Source of the DNA: Salibacterium lacus
GTDB taxonomy: Bacteria > Bacillota > Bacilli > Bacillales > Marinococcaceae
Assembly (NCBI RefSeq): GCF_042684865.1
Contig: NZ_JBHUML010000002.1
Coordinates: forward strand, 744,001-808,000
Length of the DNA stretch: 64,000 nucleotides
Direction: 5' to 3'
This document shows positions 1 through 8,499 of the stretch, in pieces. A model generated the notes under the pieces. The model saw only the letters and a list, made by a program, of their open reading frames with translations. It was not told the DNA's origin and did no database searches. A program made the position numbers and the translations under genes. Positions within the stretch are counted from its first letter, which is position 1; the number at the start of each line of letters is the position of its first letter.

Positions 1-1104
1 AAAAGAGCCGATCTTTTTACGGCGGACCACTTCGATCTGGTCCTCGTTTATGCCGGATGATTTTGCCTCTTCCACCGCCTGGATAATACGTTCGGCGAGT
101 GTGTCGGGGTCGTTTGTATCTCCCCCGAAGGCTGCAAACGAAAACGAGCGCTCCAGCATGAATTCCGATGAAAAGGAATCATCAATCAATCCTTCACGGT
201 AGAGAGATTCATAAACGTCCGATCCGGCTCCGAACAACGTCTCCAGTAAAATTTCAATCGTCAGTTCATAGCGGAGAAGATCTTTCCCCTCTTTATCCGG
301 CACCGGAATTTTATATCCTACCATACATTTTGGTGTGTTCACGCTCATCGGAACCGTTGACACGCGCTGTACCGCCTCTGCCGGTTCGTCTTCCACTACC
401 CGTTCCACCGGTTCCGGCTCCTTGAATGACTTTTGCTCCTGATTTTGTTTCACGAGCTCTATGGTACGGGCAGGATCCGCATTTCCCGCTACGCAGAGAA
501 TCATGTTTCCAGGATGATAAAAGGTTTCATAGCACGTATACAGGTCTTCCTTTGAGATCTGCTGAATGGAATCGACGGTGCCGGCAATATCTATCTTCAC
601 AGGATGATGGTGATAAAGCGAGGACAACAGATGAAAAAACAGCTGCCAGTCCGGATTATCATCATACATTCTTATCTCCTGGCCGATAATACCCTTTTCT
701 TTTTCCACGGACTCATCGGTGAAATAAGGGTGCTGGACGAAATCAAGAAGGGTTGTTAAATTTTTGTCGACCTCCTGGGTACTTGAAAAGAGGTAAGCGG
801 TTTTCGTGAAGCTCGTAAAAGCATTAGCCGAGGCTCCCTGCTCCCCGAAAGTCTGGAAAACATCGCCTTCTTCATCTTCAAACATTTTATGTTCCAGAAA
901 ATGAGCGATGCCATCCGGAACGTTTACCGGCTCGTTTTTGCCGATGGGTACAAAACGATTGTCAATGGAGCCGTAATTCGTCGTAAAAACAGCAAACGTC
1001 TTCTGAAAATCCTGTTTTGGAATCACTAAAACAGTTAATCCGTTCGGCAGTACTTCTTTATGCACTGTCTCCTGCACCTGCTCAAATGTCAGCGTTTCGC
1101 TCAT
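1..1104 (-). CDS. ymfH: M16-family metallopeptidase YmfH-like, partial (C-terminus outside window)
   Basis: The first 368 residues of an M16 (insulinase/pitrilysin-like) peptidase; the gene runs off the left edge. The start is ATG at 1102-1104, preceded by an AGGAGG at about 1111-1117, and it overlaps the upstream ymfF stop by four bases (ATGA), which implies translational coupling. The zinc motif HFLEH is intact, followed by a downstream ENAFTSF-like segment read here as SANAFTSFT, typical of this family. In B. subtilis the YmfF/YmfH pair has been linked to EF-P 5-aminopentanol modification. Family assignment is secure; the physiological substrate is not visible in the sequence. The partner YmfF lacks the zinc motif, so this subunit is expected to carry any catalytic activity. 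Confidence 0.93.
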   Translation of the reverse strand, partial: MSETLTFEQVQETVHKEVLPNGLTVLVIPKQDFQKTFAVFTTNYGSIDNRFVPIGKNEPVNVPDGIAHFLEHKMFEDEEGDVFQTFGEQGASANAFTSFTKTAYLFSSTQEVDKNLTTLLDFVQHPYFTDESVEKEKGIIGQEIRMYDDNPDWQLFFHLLSSLYHHHPVKIDIAGTVDSIQQISKEDLYTCYETFYHPGNMILCVAGNADPARTIELVKQNQEQKSFKEPEPVERVVEDEPAEAVQRVSTVPMSVNTPKCMVGYKIPVPDKEGKDLLRYELTIEILLETLFGAGSDVYESLYREGLIDDSFSSEFMLERSFSFAAFGGDTNDPDTLAERIIQAVEEAKSSGINEDQIEVVRRKKIGSF

Positions 1105-2375
1105 GTATGATCCTCCTCATTTCTCAGAAAGTAAGCCGTATCCAGTACGGTCCGGGAGGCACAGTCTGTCACGTCTTCTTTTTTCACGTCTTCAATTTGA
1201 TTCAGCCAGTCTTCAAATGGACGGCGGTGCTGTGCCATGCGCTGCTGGTAATACAATTCAATCAGACCACGGGGATGGTCCATCGTTTCGAGCAGCTGAT
1301 TTTTTAACATCGTTTTCGTCTGTTCCAGATCTTCATCGGTAAATAATCCCTGACGGATATCTTCCATCTGCTGTTTAATGATAGTGGACGCTTTTTCGTA
1401 ATCTTCCGGTTCAATGCCTGCCATGACCAGGATAATACCTTTCTGGCTTTCATAGCGGGATGCTGCGTAATAGGCCATGCTTTCTTTTTCCCTGACATTG
1501 ACGAACAGTTTGGAATTTGGAAAACCTCCGAACATTCCGTTCATCACCTGCATCGCCGAAAACTGTTCGTCGGCAAATGTTACCGGTGTCCGGTACCCAA
1601 GATGCAGTTTACCCTGCTGAATATCATCTGTTTCCAGTATTTCTTCAGCCGTCTGTTTTCTTTCTTCCGTTTCCGCAACATTGGATGAATCTTCCGGATG
1701 AGGAGAAACGGTGAAGACGGATACGGCTTTTTGGGCTTCCTCGGTTGTTACGTTCCCTACAATGTAGAGGCACATGTCATCCCCGGCAAGCATGCGGCGG
1801 TATTCTTCCATCAAATCACCGGCGGTAAGACGTTCTACATCTTCTGCTTCGCCGTACGGGTGAACGGAAAACGGTTCCCCGCTGCACATATGTTCAATGA
1901 GGCGCTTGTTCGCATACCGCATCTTATCATCGTAGATGGACTGAATTCTCTGAATCAGCGTCCTTTTCTCTTCGTTGATGACCTGCTCGTCAAACGTTCC
2001 ATCCGGTAAATAAGGATTTTCCAGTACCTGCTGCAAAAAAGATACACTTTCCTGAAACAGCGGAGGAGCATTCTTGATGAAGGTTTCGTTTGCAATTTCC
2101 ATTTTCACCGATATGACATGGTGTTCGCCTTTTCGCTGGACATCAGCGTGTAAAGAGGCCCCGTACAGTTCATCCAGGTAACGGCGGATCGATTTGCGCG
2201 AACGCCGGCTGTCTGTGGCACTCTCCAGAACACTTGCCAGCAGAGCCCGGGCGGCTGCCGTTTTTCTCTGTAACGTCGTTTTGATCTGCAGAACAAGCGT
2301 CGTCGTTTTGTATTTTTCCGTCGGTATGATCCGGACATCCAGACCATGACTGTCTACTTTTTTTTCCTCAAGCAT
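1101..2375 (-). CDS. ymfF: M16-family peptidase-like protein YmfF (no zinc motif)
   Basis: A 424-residue M16-fold protein, about the length of B. subtilis YmfF. The ATG at 2373-2375 has an AGGAGGA just upstream. Where an active M16 enzyme would show HxxEH, this protein reads RKSIRRYLDELYGAS, so the zinc ligands are missing and it is probably a non-catalytic partner. It follows spoIIIE by 21 bases and overlaps ymfH by four, so the three genes probably share a transcript. Active/inactive M16 pairs are well known. Any role in EF-P modification comes from B. subtilis homologues and is not shown by this sequence. Confidence 0.93.
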   Translation of the reverse strand: MLEEKKVDSHGLDVRIIPTEKYKTTTLVLQIKTTLQRKTAAARALLASVLESATDSRRSRKSIRRYLDELYGASLHADVQRKGEHHVISVKMEIANETFIKNAPPLFQESVSFLQQVLENPYLPDGTFDEQVINEEKRTLIQRIQSIYDDKMRYANKRLIEHMCSGEPFSVHPYGEAEDVERLTAGDLMEEYRRMLAGDDMCLYIVGNVTTEEAQKAVSVFTVSPHPEDSSNVAETEERKQTAEEILETDDIQQGKLHLGYRTPVTFADEQFSAMQVMNGMFGGFPNSKLFVNVREKESMAYYAASRYESQKGIILVMAGIEPEDYEKASTIIKQQMEDIRQGLFTDEDLEQTKTMLKNQLLETMDHPRGLIELYYQQRMAQHRRPFEDWLNQIEDVKKEDVTDCASRTVLDTAYFLRNEEDHT

Positions 2376-2396
2376 GCTTTTTTATCCTCCTTCTTC

Positions 2397-4784
2397 TCAT
2401 CCACGTTCCCCGGCAGAAGGCTCCTCCTCGGGGCCCTGCACTGCGCTGACCAGCACTTCCCGTGGTTTACTGCCGCCGTAAGGCCCTACAATCCCGCGCA
2501 TTTCCATCTCATCAATAAGCCGGGCCGCCCTTGTGTATCCGATCCGGAATCTCCGCTGGAGCATAGAGACCGACGCGCTCTGCATATGCACAATGAGTTC
2601 CACGGCGTCCGGATAGAGTTCATCATCCACTTCATCCTGATTCTCCGGCTGCTCTTCCGGTATCATTTCTTCCTGATAGGCTGCTTTCTGCTGGGCAACG
2701 ACTGCCTCGACCACTTTTTCCACTTCTTCATCCGAAACGAAAGCGCCCTGCACACGGGTCGACTTGTTTGAACCGACAGACTGAAAAAGCATATCTCCTT
2801 TGCCAAGCAGTTTCTCTGCCCCTCCTGCATCAAGTATAGTCCGGGAATCGGTTTGACTCGACACACCAAAGGCGATCCGGGAAGGAATATTTGCTTTAAT
2901 AACGCCGGTGATGACATCTACCGAAGGGCGCTGCGTGGCAATAATCATGTGTATACCTGCTGCTCTGGCCATCTGGGCAAGTCTTGTTATGGCATCTTCC
3001 ACTTCATTGGAAGCGACCATCATCAAGTCGGCAAGTTCATCCACGACAACAACGATGTACGGAAGTTCAGGATGATGCTCTCCTGTCTTTTCGTTTTGTT
3101 TTTTCACCCATTCATTGTATCCTTCCATGTTTCTCGTTCCCGACTGGGAGAACAGATCATAACGCCGTTCCATTTCAGCCACTACTTTTTTCAGGGCCTG
3201 TGCTGCTTTTTTCGGCTCTGTGACAACAGGGGAAAGAAGATGGGGGACTCCGTTGTACACATTCAATTCCACCATTTTCGGATCAATCATCATCATTTTC
3301 ACTTCGCTTGGCCTTGCCTTCATTAAAATGCTGGTAATAATCCCGTTAATACAGACACTTTTGCCGCTTCCGGTCGCCCCGGCAACAAGCAGATGGGGCA
3401 TCTTATCAAGAGCGGCGAGAACCGGTTCTCCGGAAATATCGCGCCCGAGCGCCACCGAAAGAACGTGATCATCCCGCAGATACCCTGCTTCTATCACTTC
3501 CCGCAGTGTTACCATGGCAACTTCGGTGTTCGGGACTTCAATGCCGATTGCAGCTTTACCGGGAATGGGCGCCTCCATCCGGATACCGCTTGCAGCAAGC
3601 GCCAAAGCCAGATCATCTGCCAGGTTGACAATTTTACTCACCTTCACTCCGGTGTCCGGCTGCACTTCGTATTTGGTCACCGCCGGACCAAGATGCACTT
3701 CATTCACTTTTGCCTTCACCCCGAAGCTCTGCAGCGTATCTTCCAGTTTTCTCGCATTGGAAGAAATCAAATTGCGCTCCTGCTCCTGCGAATTATAAGA
3801 CGAAGTACCGAGTATACTGATAGGAGGAAGCTCATAATTCTCATTTTCCGTTTCATCCGGAAGAAGCGGCGCCCGGTTTTCCTCCTGATTCTCTGCGGAC
3901 GCCGGAGCCGCCTTATATGGTTCTTCTTTTGTAGTATGGACGTCTCCCTGCCCGCTATTCGCCTGAATCTCGCCCGTATCCTGCTTCTGTCCGGCAGCCG
4001 GGTATGCGTTTTCGGCAAAGTTATAAATGACGGGAGCTTCTTCACCGGCAGAATCCGGTGTCTTCTTCTCGTTGTCATTAGAAGGAGGGACCGGAGCAGA
4101 CTGCTTCTTTGTCTCTTTCGACTGCTGCTGCTTTTTTTCCTTTACTTCTTTTGTTTTTTCCTGAAAAAAAGTACGGATGGTGTTCCATGCAGGAGCTCCT
4201 TTGTTCATCCCGTACCGGACGACATCCTGCATCGACAGACCGGTCACGAGTAAAAACGAAAGAAGGAACAAAAAGATGGAAACAACCCGTGTTCCACCGG
4301 CATCAAATAAAAAGCGGCTGAACACAAACAGCACCGCACCGATCATGCCTCCTCCCATATCATCGACTGTTCCGTTTCCAAACGGATCCAGCATAAACAG
4401 TTCAAATGTCGTGACCACGGCTGAATCTTCAGGGTACTCTCCTGTTTCACCGAGGTTTTCAAACATTTGAACATGGGTAAGGAGCAGAATCGTAACCACC
4501 GCCAGATATATACCACTCATTCGTTTGCCGGTAAGCGGCGGAGCGCTTCTTTTAACGATGAATACGACCGCGGTCCATAACAATGCAGCTGTCAGCAGGA
4601 CCGCCCATTCTCCGGCAAGAAAACGAAACAGGGAGTGAATGACGTCTCCAGCAAGTCCCAGGTGGAAAAGAGCCAGGATGCCGGCGGTAAATAAAATCAG
4701 GCCGGTTAATTCAAATTTCAGCTGCGCTTTCCACTGTCTCGATTTTTTTGTTCCGCGTTTTTTCCGCTTGGATTTCTGGGCCAT
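2397..4784 (-). CDS. spoIIIE: DNA translocase SpoIIIE (FtsK/SpoIIIE family)
   Basis: A 795-residue septal DNA pump that moves the chromosome into the forespore and clears trapped DNA at vegetative septa. The first roughly 180 residues hold a basic leader (MAQKSKRKKRGTKK) and hydrophobic membrane segments; then comes a long Gln/Glu/Lys-rich linker. The motor has Walker A GATGSGKS near residue 466 and Walker B VVVVDELADLM. The C-terminal winged-helix gamma domain (QRRFRIGYTRAARLIDEME) reads polar sequences. I chose the ATG at 4782-4784 because the homologue starts with the same basic leader; an upstream in-frame extension to about 4889 exists but does not look like the family. The ribosome site (AGGCAGGGA) is weak. 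An imperfect inverted repeat, GCAGGCTG with CAGCCTGC (4833-4870), lies upstream without a T-tract. Confidence 0.97.
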   Translation of the reverse strand: MAQKSKRKKRGTKKSRQWKAQLKFELTGLILFTAGILALFHLGLAGDVIHSLFRFLAGEWAVLLTAALLWTAVVFIVKRSAPPLTGKRMSGIYLAVVTILLLTHVQMFENLGETGEYPEDSAVVTTFELFMLDPFGNGTVDDMGGGMIGAVLFVFSRFLFDAGGTRVVSIFLFLLSFLLVTGLSMQDVVRYGMNKGAPAWNTIRTFFQEKTKEVKEKKQQQSKETKKQSAPVPPSNDNEKKTPDSAGEEAPVIYNFAENAYPAAGQKQDTGEIQANSGQGDVHTTKEEPYKAAPASAENQEENRAPLLPDETENENYELPPISILGTSSYNSQEQERNLISSNARKLEDTLQSFGVKAKVNEVHLGPAVTKYEVQPDTGVKVSKIVNLADDLALALAASGIRMEAPIPGKAAIGIEVPNTEVAMVTLREVIEAGYLRDDHVLSVALGRDISGEPVLAALDKMPHLLVAGATGSGKSVCINGIITSILMKARPSEVKMMMIDPKMVELNVYNGVPHLLSPVVTEPKKAAQALKKVVAEMERRYDLFSQSGTRNMEGYNEWVKKQNEKTGEHHPELPYIVVVVDELADLMMVASNEVEDAITRLAQMARAAGIHMIIATQRPSVDVITGVIKANIPSRIAFGVSSQTDSRTILDAGGAEKLLGKGDMLFQSVGSNKSTRVQGAFVSDEEVEKVVEAVVAQQKAAYQEEMIPEEQPENQDEVDDELYPDAVELIVHMQSASVSMLQRRFRIGYTRAARLIDEMEMRGIVGPYGGSKPREVLVSAVQGPEEEPSAGERG

Positions 4785-4935
4785 GTTTAGTTCCCTGCCT
4801 TCCGGTTCCGGTTTTCCTATGTATAGAACGAAGCAGGCTGCCTCCAGTTGACGATATAGAGACAGCCTGCGCATCACACGCTCCAGCATCTATTATAGCA
4901 TACCTTCGGCTCTATTCCTTCCCTTGTGCACAAGA

Positions 4936-5151
4936 TCATTCCGATTGGTTCCATATTGCTCCCGGCTGACAGGCAGGATGGAGATAATCCTGCGGGTCGG
5001 AACTTTGCAGCGCATGCACAATCCATTCTTTTTGTTCATTTTTATAGAGTGTTACTACACCGGATCCGGTTTCCACCGTTTTCATTTCCATCTCCGCTCC
5101 GGCTTCAGACGGAAACACCGCTTCCGGGGGCATAGGGGTATAAAGTATCAT
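4936..5151 (-). CDS. ylzJ: YlzJ-like small protein
   Basis: A 71-residue protein that starts MILYTPMPPEAVF and carries the LHPACQPG segment near its C-terminus, both matching the YlzJ family found beside tepA in Bacillus. Its ATG overlaps the tepA stop by four bases (ATGA at 5148-5151), so it is almost certainly cotranscribed and coupled. No membrane segment or catalytic motif is visible. The function of the family is unknown. Confidence 0.88.
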   Translation of the reverse strand: MILYTPMPPEAVFPSEAGAEMEMKTVETGSGVVTLYKNEQKEWIVHALQSSDPQDYLHPACQPGAIWNQSE

Positions 5152-5918
5152 TGAAGCATGTCCCCTTCCGATTCTTCCATCATTTCATTCAGCCGCGAGA
5201 GGGCAGCGCCGATTCCGCCTACGGCATCAATCAAGCCGTGCTTTACAGCATCTTCACCGATGACGTTTGTGCCGATGTCACGGGTCAGGTTCCCCTTGGC
5301 GAACATCAGGTCCTTAAACGTTTCTTCCGGAATATCTGAATGCCGGGTCACAAAGTTGATGACACGTTCCTGCATTTTTTCAAGGTACTCAAATGTCTGG
5401 GGAACGCCGATAACAAGACCGTTCAACCGGATGGGATGGATCGTCATCGTCGCTGTTTCAGCAATATGGGAATAATCGGCGGCAACAGCAATAGGTACAC
5501 CAATAGAGTGGCCGCCTCCAAGAACAAGGGTCGTCGTCGGTTTGCTCATGCTTGCCACCATTTCCGCAATAGCAAGACCTGCTTCCACATCTCCGCCCAC
5601 AGTGTTGAGTACAAGCATCAACCCTTTAATTTTTGGATTCTGTTCGACTGCTACCAGCTGGGGAATGATATGTTCATATTTGGTCGTCTTATTTTGAGGC
5701 GGCAGCTGCATGTGCCCTTCAATCTGGCCGACGACAGTAATACAGTGAATGTTGGAGTTTTCCATGTCGGCCACATTCGTCTGTCCAAGTTCCTGAATCT
5801 TCTGAACGAGACTGTTCTTCTGATCGTCCTGCTCCGTCCCCCCGGGAGGGTTATCCGTACCAGGGTCCTGCGTTTTTTTCGGCTCCTGGGATCCGTCGGT
5901 ATGTTGTTCACGCGTCAT
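5148..5918 (-). CDS. tepA: TepA, ClpP-class serine protease-like protein
   Basis: A 256-residue ClpP/crotonase-fold protein of the TepA (translocation-enhancing) family. Hallmarks are NIHCITVVGQIEGH, LPPQNKTTKYEH, the oxyanion-like NTVGGDVEAGLAIAE and the GGGHSIGVPIA segment holding the presumed catalytic Ser. I chose ATG at 5916-5918 because AAGGAGG lies at the right distance; an in-frame ATG nine codons upstream precedes that ribosome site. The N-terminal 40 residues are polar and Pro/Gln-rich. It is followed by ylzJ with a four-base overlap, the same order as in B. subtilis. Reported roles in protein export and forespore proteolysis come from homologues. Confidence 0.93.
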   Translation of the reverse strand: MTREQHTDGSQEPKKTQDPGTDNPPGGTEQDDQKNSLVQKIQELGQTNVADMENSNIHCITVVGQIEGHMQLPPQNKTTKYEHIIPQLVAVEQNPKIKGLMLVLNTVGGDVEAGLAIAEMVASMSKPTTTLVLGGGHSIGVPIAVAADYSHIAETATMTIHPIRLNGLVIGVPQTFEYLEKMQERVINFVTRHSDIPEETFKDLMFAKGNLTRDIGTNVIGEDAVKHGLIDAVGGIGAALSRLNEMMEESEGDMLQ

Positions 5919-6069
5919 AAGTGAAACCTCCTTTTTTGTATCCATTTCTAGTATGAATCAATCCGCCTTTTCTCATTCTCTTCCATTGGTTTCATCAGAC
6001 AATTTAAAGGATCCGGAACATAAAATCTCTGCAACATTAAAAACGAGTTCGGGACAAAACTTCTATAAG

Positions 6070-6117
6070 AACGAAAAATACCGAACGATTTTTTGAAATC
6101 GTTCGGTATTTTTCGTT
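6070..6117 (-). terminator. Strong bidirectional terminator-like hairpin
   Basis: Two perfect 22-base arms (6070-6091 and 6096-6117) flank a four-base loop. The core is CCGAACGAT paired with ATCGTTCGG, and both outer ends are A/T-rich (ATACC, GGTATTTTT), so either strand would make a hairpin followed by U residues. On the minus strand it would end the rnjB transcript, though it lies about 390 bases past the rnjB stop. Confidence 0.85.
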
Positions 6118-6345
6118 GCAGAGACAAGCCGCTGCGCCAAAATGCTTTGCTTGCACTCCGGAGTACAAGGGCGACATCGATTCGCTTGGGCTCATCGTGT
6201 CTTCTATGCCGCGGGCACGGCTCAAAAAGAGGAAGATCGGCTAAAAGCGCCACGTCCTGGCGGGCGCCGACCTGACCCGCATCCTGCGGGGTCCCCGTGA
6301 CTCGTGCTGTCCCCGCAGGAGTCAAAGCATTTTGGGTCCGCTATT
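6118..6345. repeat. Intergenic repeat element with near-inverted ends
   Basis: A GC-rich block unlike its surroundings. One end has GCGCCAAAATGCTTTG (6134-6149) and the other CAAAGCATTTTGGGTCCGC (6323-6341), which is nearly its reverse complement. Inside are short hairpins, for example CCCGCA-TCC-TGCGGG near 6284 and GCGCC...GGCGC near 6249-6271. Elements with a CCTGCGGGG core and AAAATGCTTT ends are, as I recall, common between genes in halophilic and alkaliphilic Bacillaceae. Only one copy is in this window, so its repetitive nature is an inference. The exact boundaries are approximate. Confidence 0.6.
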
Positions 6346-6507
6346 ATACAGTTTTTGATCAATGACCCAGAACATTTGTGTTATCTGCCACCTTATGTTC
6401 TTTTGTCCCAGACGCGTTTGTTTGAGGGATTCATTTTATCGGCGGCATGAATGTACTGCCATCTTCCGGGGCATTTCAGCGTATTTTACTGCAGCTTCTG
6501 TGTTCCA

Positions 6508-8175
6508 TCAGACTTCCATGATAATCGGCAGAATCATCGGGCGCCGTTTCGTTTTTTCATATAGGAAACGGCTCAGCACATCCCTGATGTTGCTTTTGAG
6601 CGTAGACCATTCTTTCACATTTTCACTCAATGCTTTTTCCAGGGTCGTTTTCACCTTCGTATTGGCTTCCTCCATTAACTCCTCTGATTCGCGGACGTAC
6701 ACAAACCCTCTGGAAATAATGTCGGGACCTGAAACGATGCCGGTTGATTTTTTATTCAGTGTCACGACAACGACCAGAATTCCATCTTCGGAAAGGAGAC
6801 GGCGGTCGCGGAGCACAATATTGCCTACATCCCCGACACCAAGGCCGTCAATCAGTACATTGCCGGACGGTACCTTGCCGGATCGTTTCGCTTTTTTATT
6901 CGTAAATTCGACAACTTCCCCTTTATCGAGGAGGAACGTATTATCCGGTGATACACCTGCTGCTTCTGCCAGCTCGCCATGAGCCTGCTGCATCCGGAAT
7001 TCCCCATGCACCGGAATGAAGTGGGCCGGACGGAGGAGGTTGAGCATCAGCATCAGTTCTTCCTGATAGCCGTGACCGGAGGCATGCACATTATCACGTC
7101 CGTAAATAACTTCCGCACCGAGCTGGTAAAGAAAATCAATCAGGCGCGATACCGACTTTTCGTTCCCTGCTTTCGGATTAGCTGCGATAACTACCGTGTC
7201 GCCTTTTTCCACCGCCAGTTCGTGGTGGGATCCTTTAGCCATCTGGGTCAGCGCCGACATCGGTTCGCCCTGGCTGCCGGTGCAAAGCACAGCTGTACGC
7301 TCCGGATCCATATTTTCCACCTCGGACGGGTCGACAAATATGTCGTCCGGGCAGTGCAGGTAACCGAGCTTTTGGGATATTTCCATGACTTTGCTTATCG
7401 AATGACCAACGACGGCGATTTTGCGCTGCTCGCTCTCGGCTGCATTAATCACCTGCTGAATGCGGTGGACGTTGGAAGCAAATGTCGTTACAATAATTCG
7501 TCCATGTGCCTCCTGAAACATCTCTGCAATACCCGATCCCGTTGTTGTTTCCGATGGAGAGGTGCCGGGAATCTCCGCATTGGTGCTGTCCGAAAGCAGA
7601 CACAAAACGCCGCGTTTTCCAATCCGGGTGAGCTTGTCTATGTCTGTGTAACGGCCGTCAACCGGACTCTGGTCAAACTTGAAATCACCTGTGTGGACAA
7701 TAAGTCCCTGCGGTGTTTCTATACTGATTCCCACCGAATCGGGAATGCTGTGCGTAACGCGGAAAAAGTGGACGGGAAACTGTCCGACTGTAATGCGGCT
7801 TTCTCCGTGAATCTGGCGGAGATCCGCTTTTTTACGCAGACCCTTTTCTTTTAAATGATCTTCCACAAGTCCGATTGTTAATTTCGTTCCATATACAGGC
7901 GCATGAATCTTGCGGAGAATGTAGGCCAGCGCCCCGATATGGTCTTCGTGACCGTGGGTAATAATAATGCCCCGTACTTTTTCTTTATTCTGGACAAGGT
8001 AAGAGATATCGGGGATCACAACGTCCACACCGAGCATGTCATCCTCGGGGAACATCCATCCTGCATCAATAATTAGTATTTCTTCTTCTGTTTCAACGAC
8101 GTACATGTTTTTGCCTAGCTCTCCCAAACCTCCGAGCGCAAACACACGTATCGTATCTAAAGACTGCTTTGCCAA
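6508..8175 (-). CDS. rnjB: Ribonuclease J2 (RNase J family)
   Basis: A 555-residue metallo-beta-lactamase/beta-CASP RNase. Position between dapA and tepA, and the C-terminal ending KRRPMILPIIMEV, identify it with B. subtilis RNase J2. The start is TTG at 8173-8175 with AGGAGG eight bases upstream. The metal motif HGHEDH is at residues 74-79, a later HTGDFKFD supplies further ligands, and beta-CASP motifs follow (LCTGSQGEP, HASGHG, IPVHGE). B. subtilis J2 has a degenerate HGHDEN motif and weak activity, so the complete motif here is notable. RNase J1 and J2 form a complex acting in mRNA decay and 5'-3' exonucleolysis. J1 itself is not in this window. Confidence 0.94.
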   Translation of the reverse strand: MAKQSLDTIRVFALGGLGELGKNMYVVETEEEILIIDAGWMFPEDDMLGVDVVIPDISYLVQNKEKVRGIIITHGHEDHIGALAYILRKIHAPVYGTKLTIGLVEDHLKEKGLRKKADLRQIHGESRITVGQFPVHFFRVTHSIPDSVGISIETPQGLIVHTGDFKFDQSPVDGRYTDIDKLTRIGKRGVLCLLSDSTNAEIPGTSPSETTTGSGIAEMFQEAHGRIIVTTFASNVHRIQQVINAAESEQRKIAVVGHSISKVMEISQKLGYLHCPDDIFVDPSEVENMDPERTAVLCTGSQGEPMSALTQMAKGSHHELAVEKGDTVVIAANPKAGNEKSVSRLIDFLYQLGAEVIYGRDNVHASGHGYQEELMLMLNLLRPAHFIPVHGEFRMQQAHGELAEAAGVSPDNTFLLDKGEVVEFTNKKAKRSGKVPSGNVLIDGLGVGDVGNIVLRDRRLLSEDGILVVVVTLNKKSTGIVSGPDIISRGFVYVRESEELMEEANTKVKTTLEKALSENVKEWSTLKSNIRDVLSRFLYEKTKRRPMILPIIMEV

Positions 8176-8352
8176 CGTTATTTCCTCCTAAATATACCAT
8201 TGTAAATATTACTGCAACGTTACACCGTATTTATACACCCCAGGGCATTCCGCAGCCTGCGGCACACTTCTTCCAGGGCACTCTTTCCACGGCGGCGGGA
8301 AAGACTGGTCAGTTTATGAAAAATTTCACACCCGAACATATCACTTCTTTGT

Positions 8353-8382
8353 AGTATAACCTAAACAGAAATGAGAATACAA
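8353..8382 (-). promoter_or_regulatory. Candidate sigma-A promoter for rnjB
   Basis: On the minus strand TTGTAT (8377-8382) and TATACT (8353-8358) are separated by 18 bases. The -10 matches five of six consensus positions, the -35 only about half. It lies between the dapA terminator and rnjB, where a promoter is required. The other sequence in the 310-base gap 8176-8485 shows nothing else I recognise; the predicted leader is about 170 bases. Confidence 0.5.
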
Positions 8383-8469
8383 GTCTCTTCTAACGCTGTC
8401 CCGCGAAAAATTGATTCTATGTTTTCAGAACAGCCGGGATGTTCCAACGGCTGAAAAGCCCGGTCCAGT

Positions 8470-8499
8470 AAAAAATCAGCCCGGCTTATGCCGGGCTGA
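8470..8499 (-). terminator. dapA terminator overlapping the end of the gene
   Basis: Perfect 10-base arms (8476-8485 and 8490-8499) with a four-base loop, followed on the minus strand by six T residues (8470-8475). The dapA stop codon TAA (8486-8488) lies in the loop, so the last codons of dapA encode one arm of the hairpin. Confidence 0.92.

Larger units (their letters stand above)
5919..6507 (-). other. 589-base gap between rnjB and tepA
   Basis: This stretch holds, from right to left, 162 bases in which I recognise nothing (6346-6507), a GC-rich intergenic repeat (6118-6345), a near-perfect terminator-like inverted repeat (6070-6117), and about 150 bases of tepA leader (5919-6069) without a promoter I would defend. 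An open frame at 5948-6325 translates the repeat and has no family look, so I do not call it a gene. Confidence 0.7.

Noticed and set aside
4833..4870. Hairpin GCAGGCTG/CAGCCTGC upstream of spoIIIE as a ylzJ terminator
   Set aside because: There is no T-tract on the minus strand and the loop is long, so I could not support a terminator.
5948..6325. A 125-codon open frame on the minus strand between rnjB and tepA
   Set aside because: It simply translates the GC-rich repeat and the terminator stem, has no ribosome site and no family resemblance.
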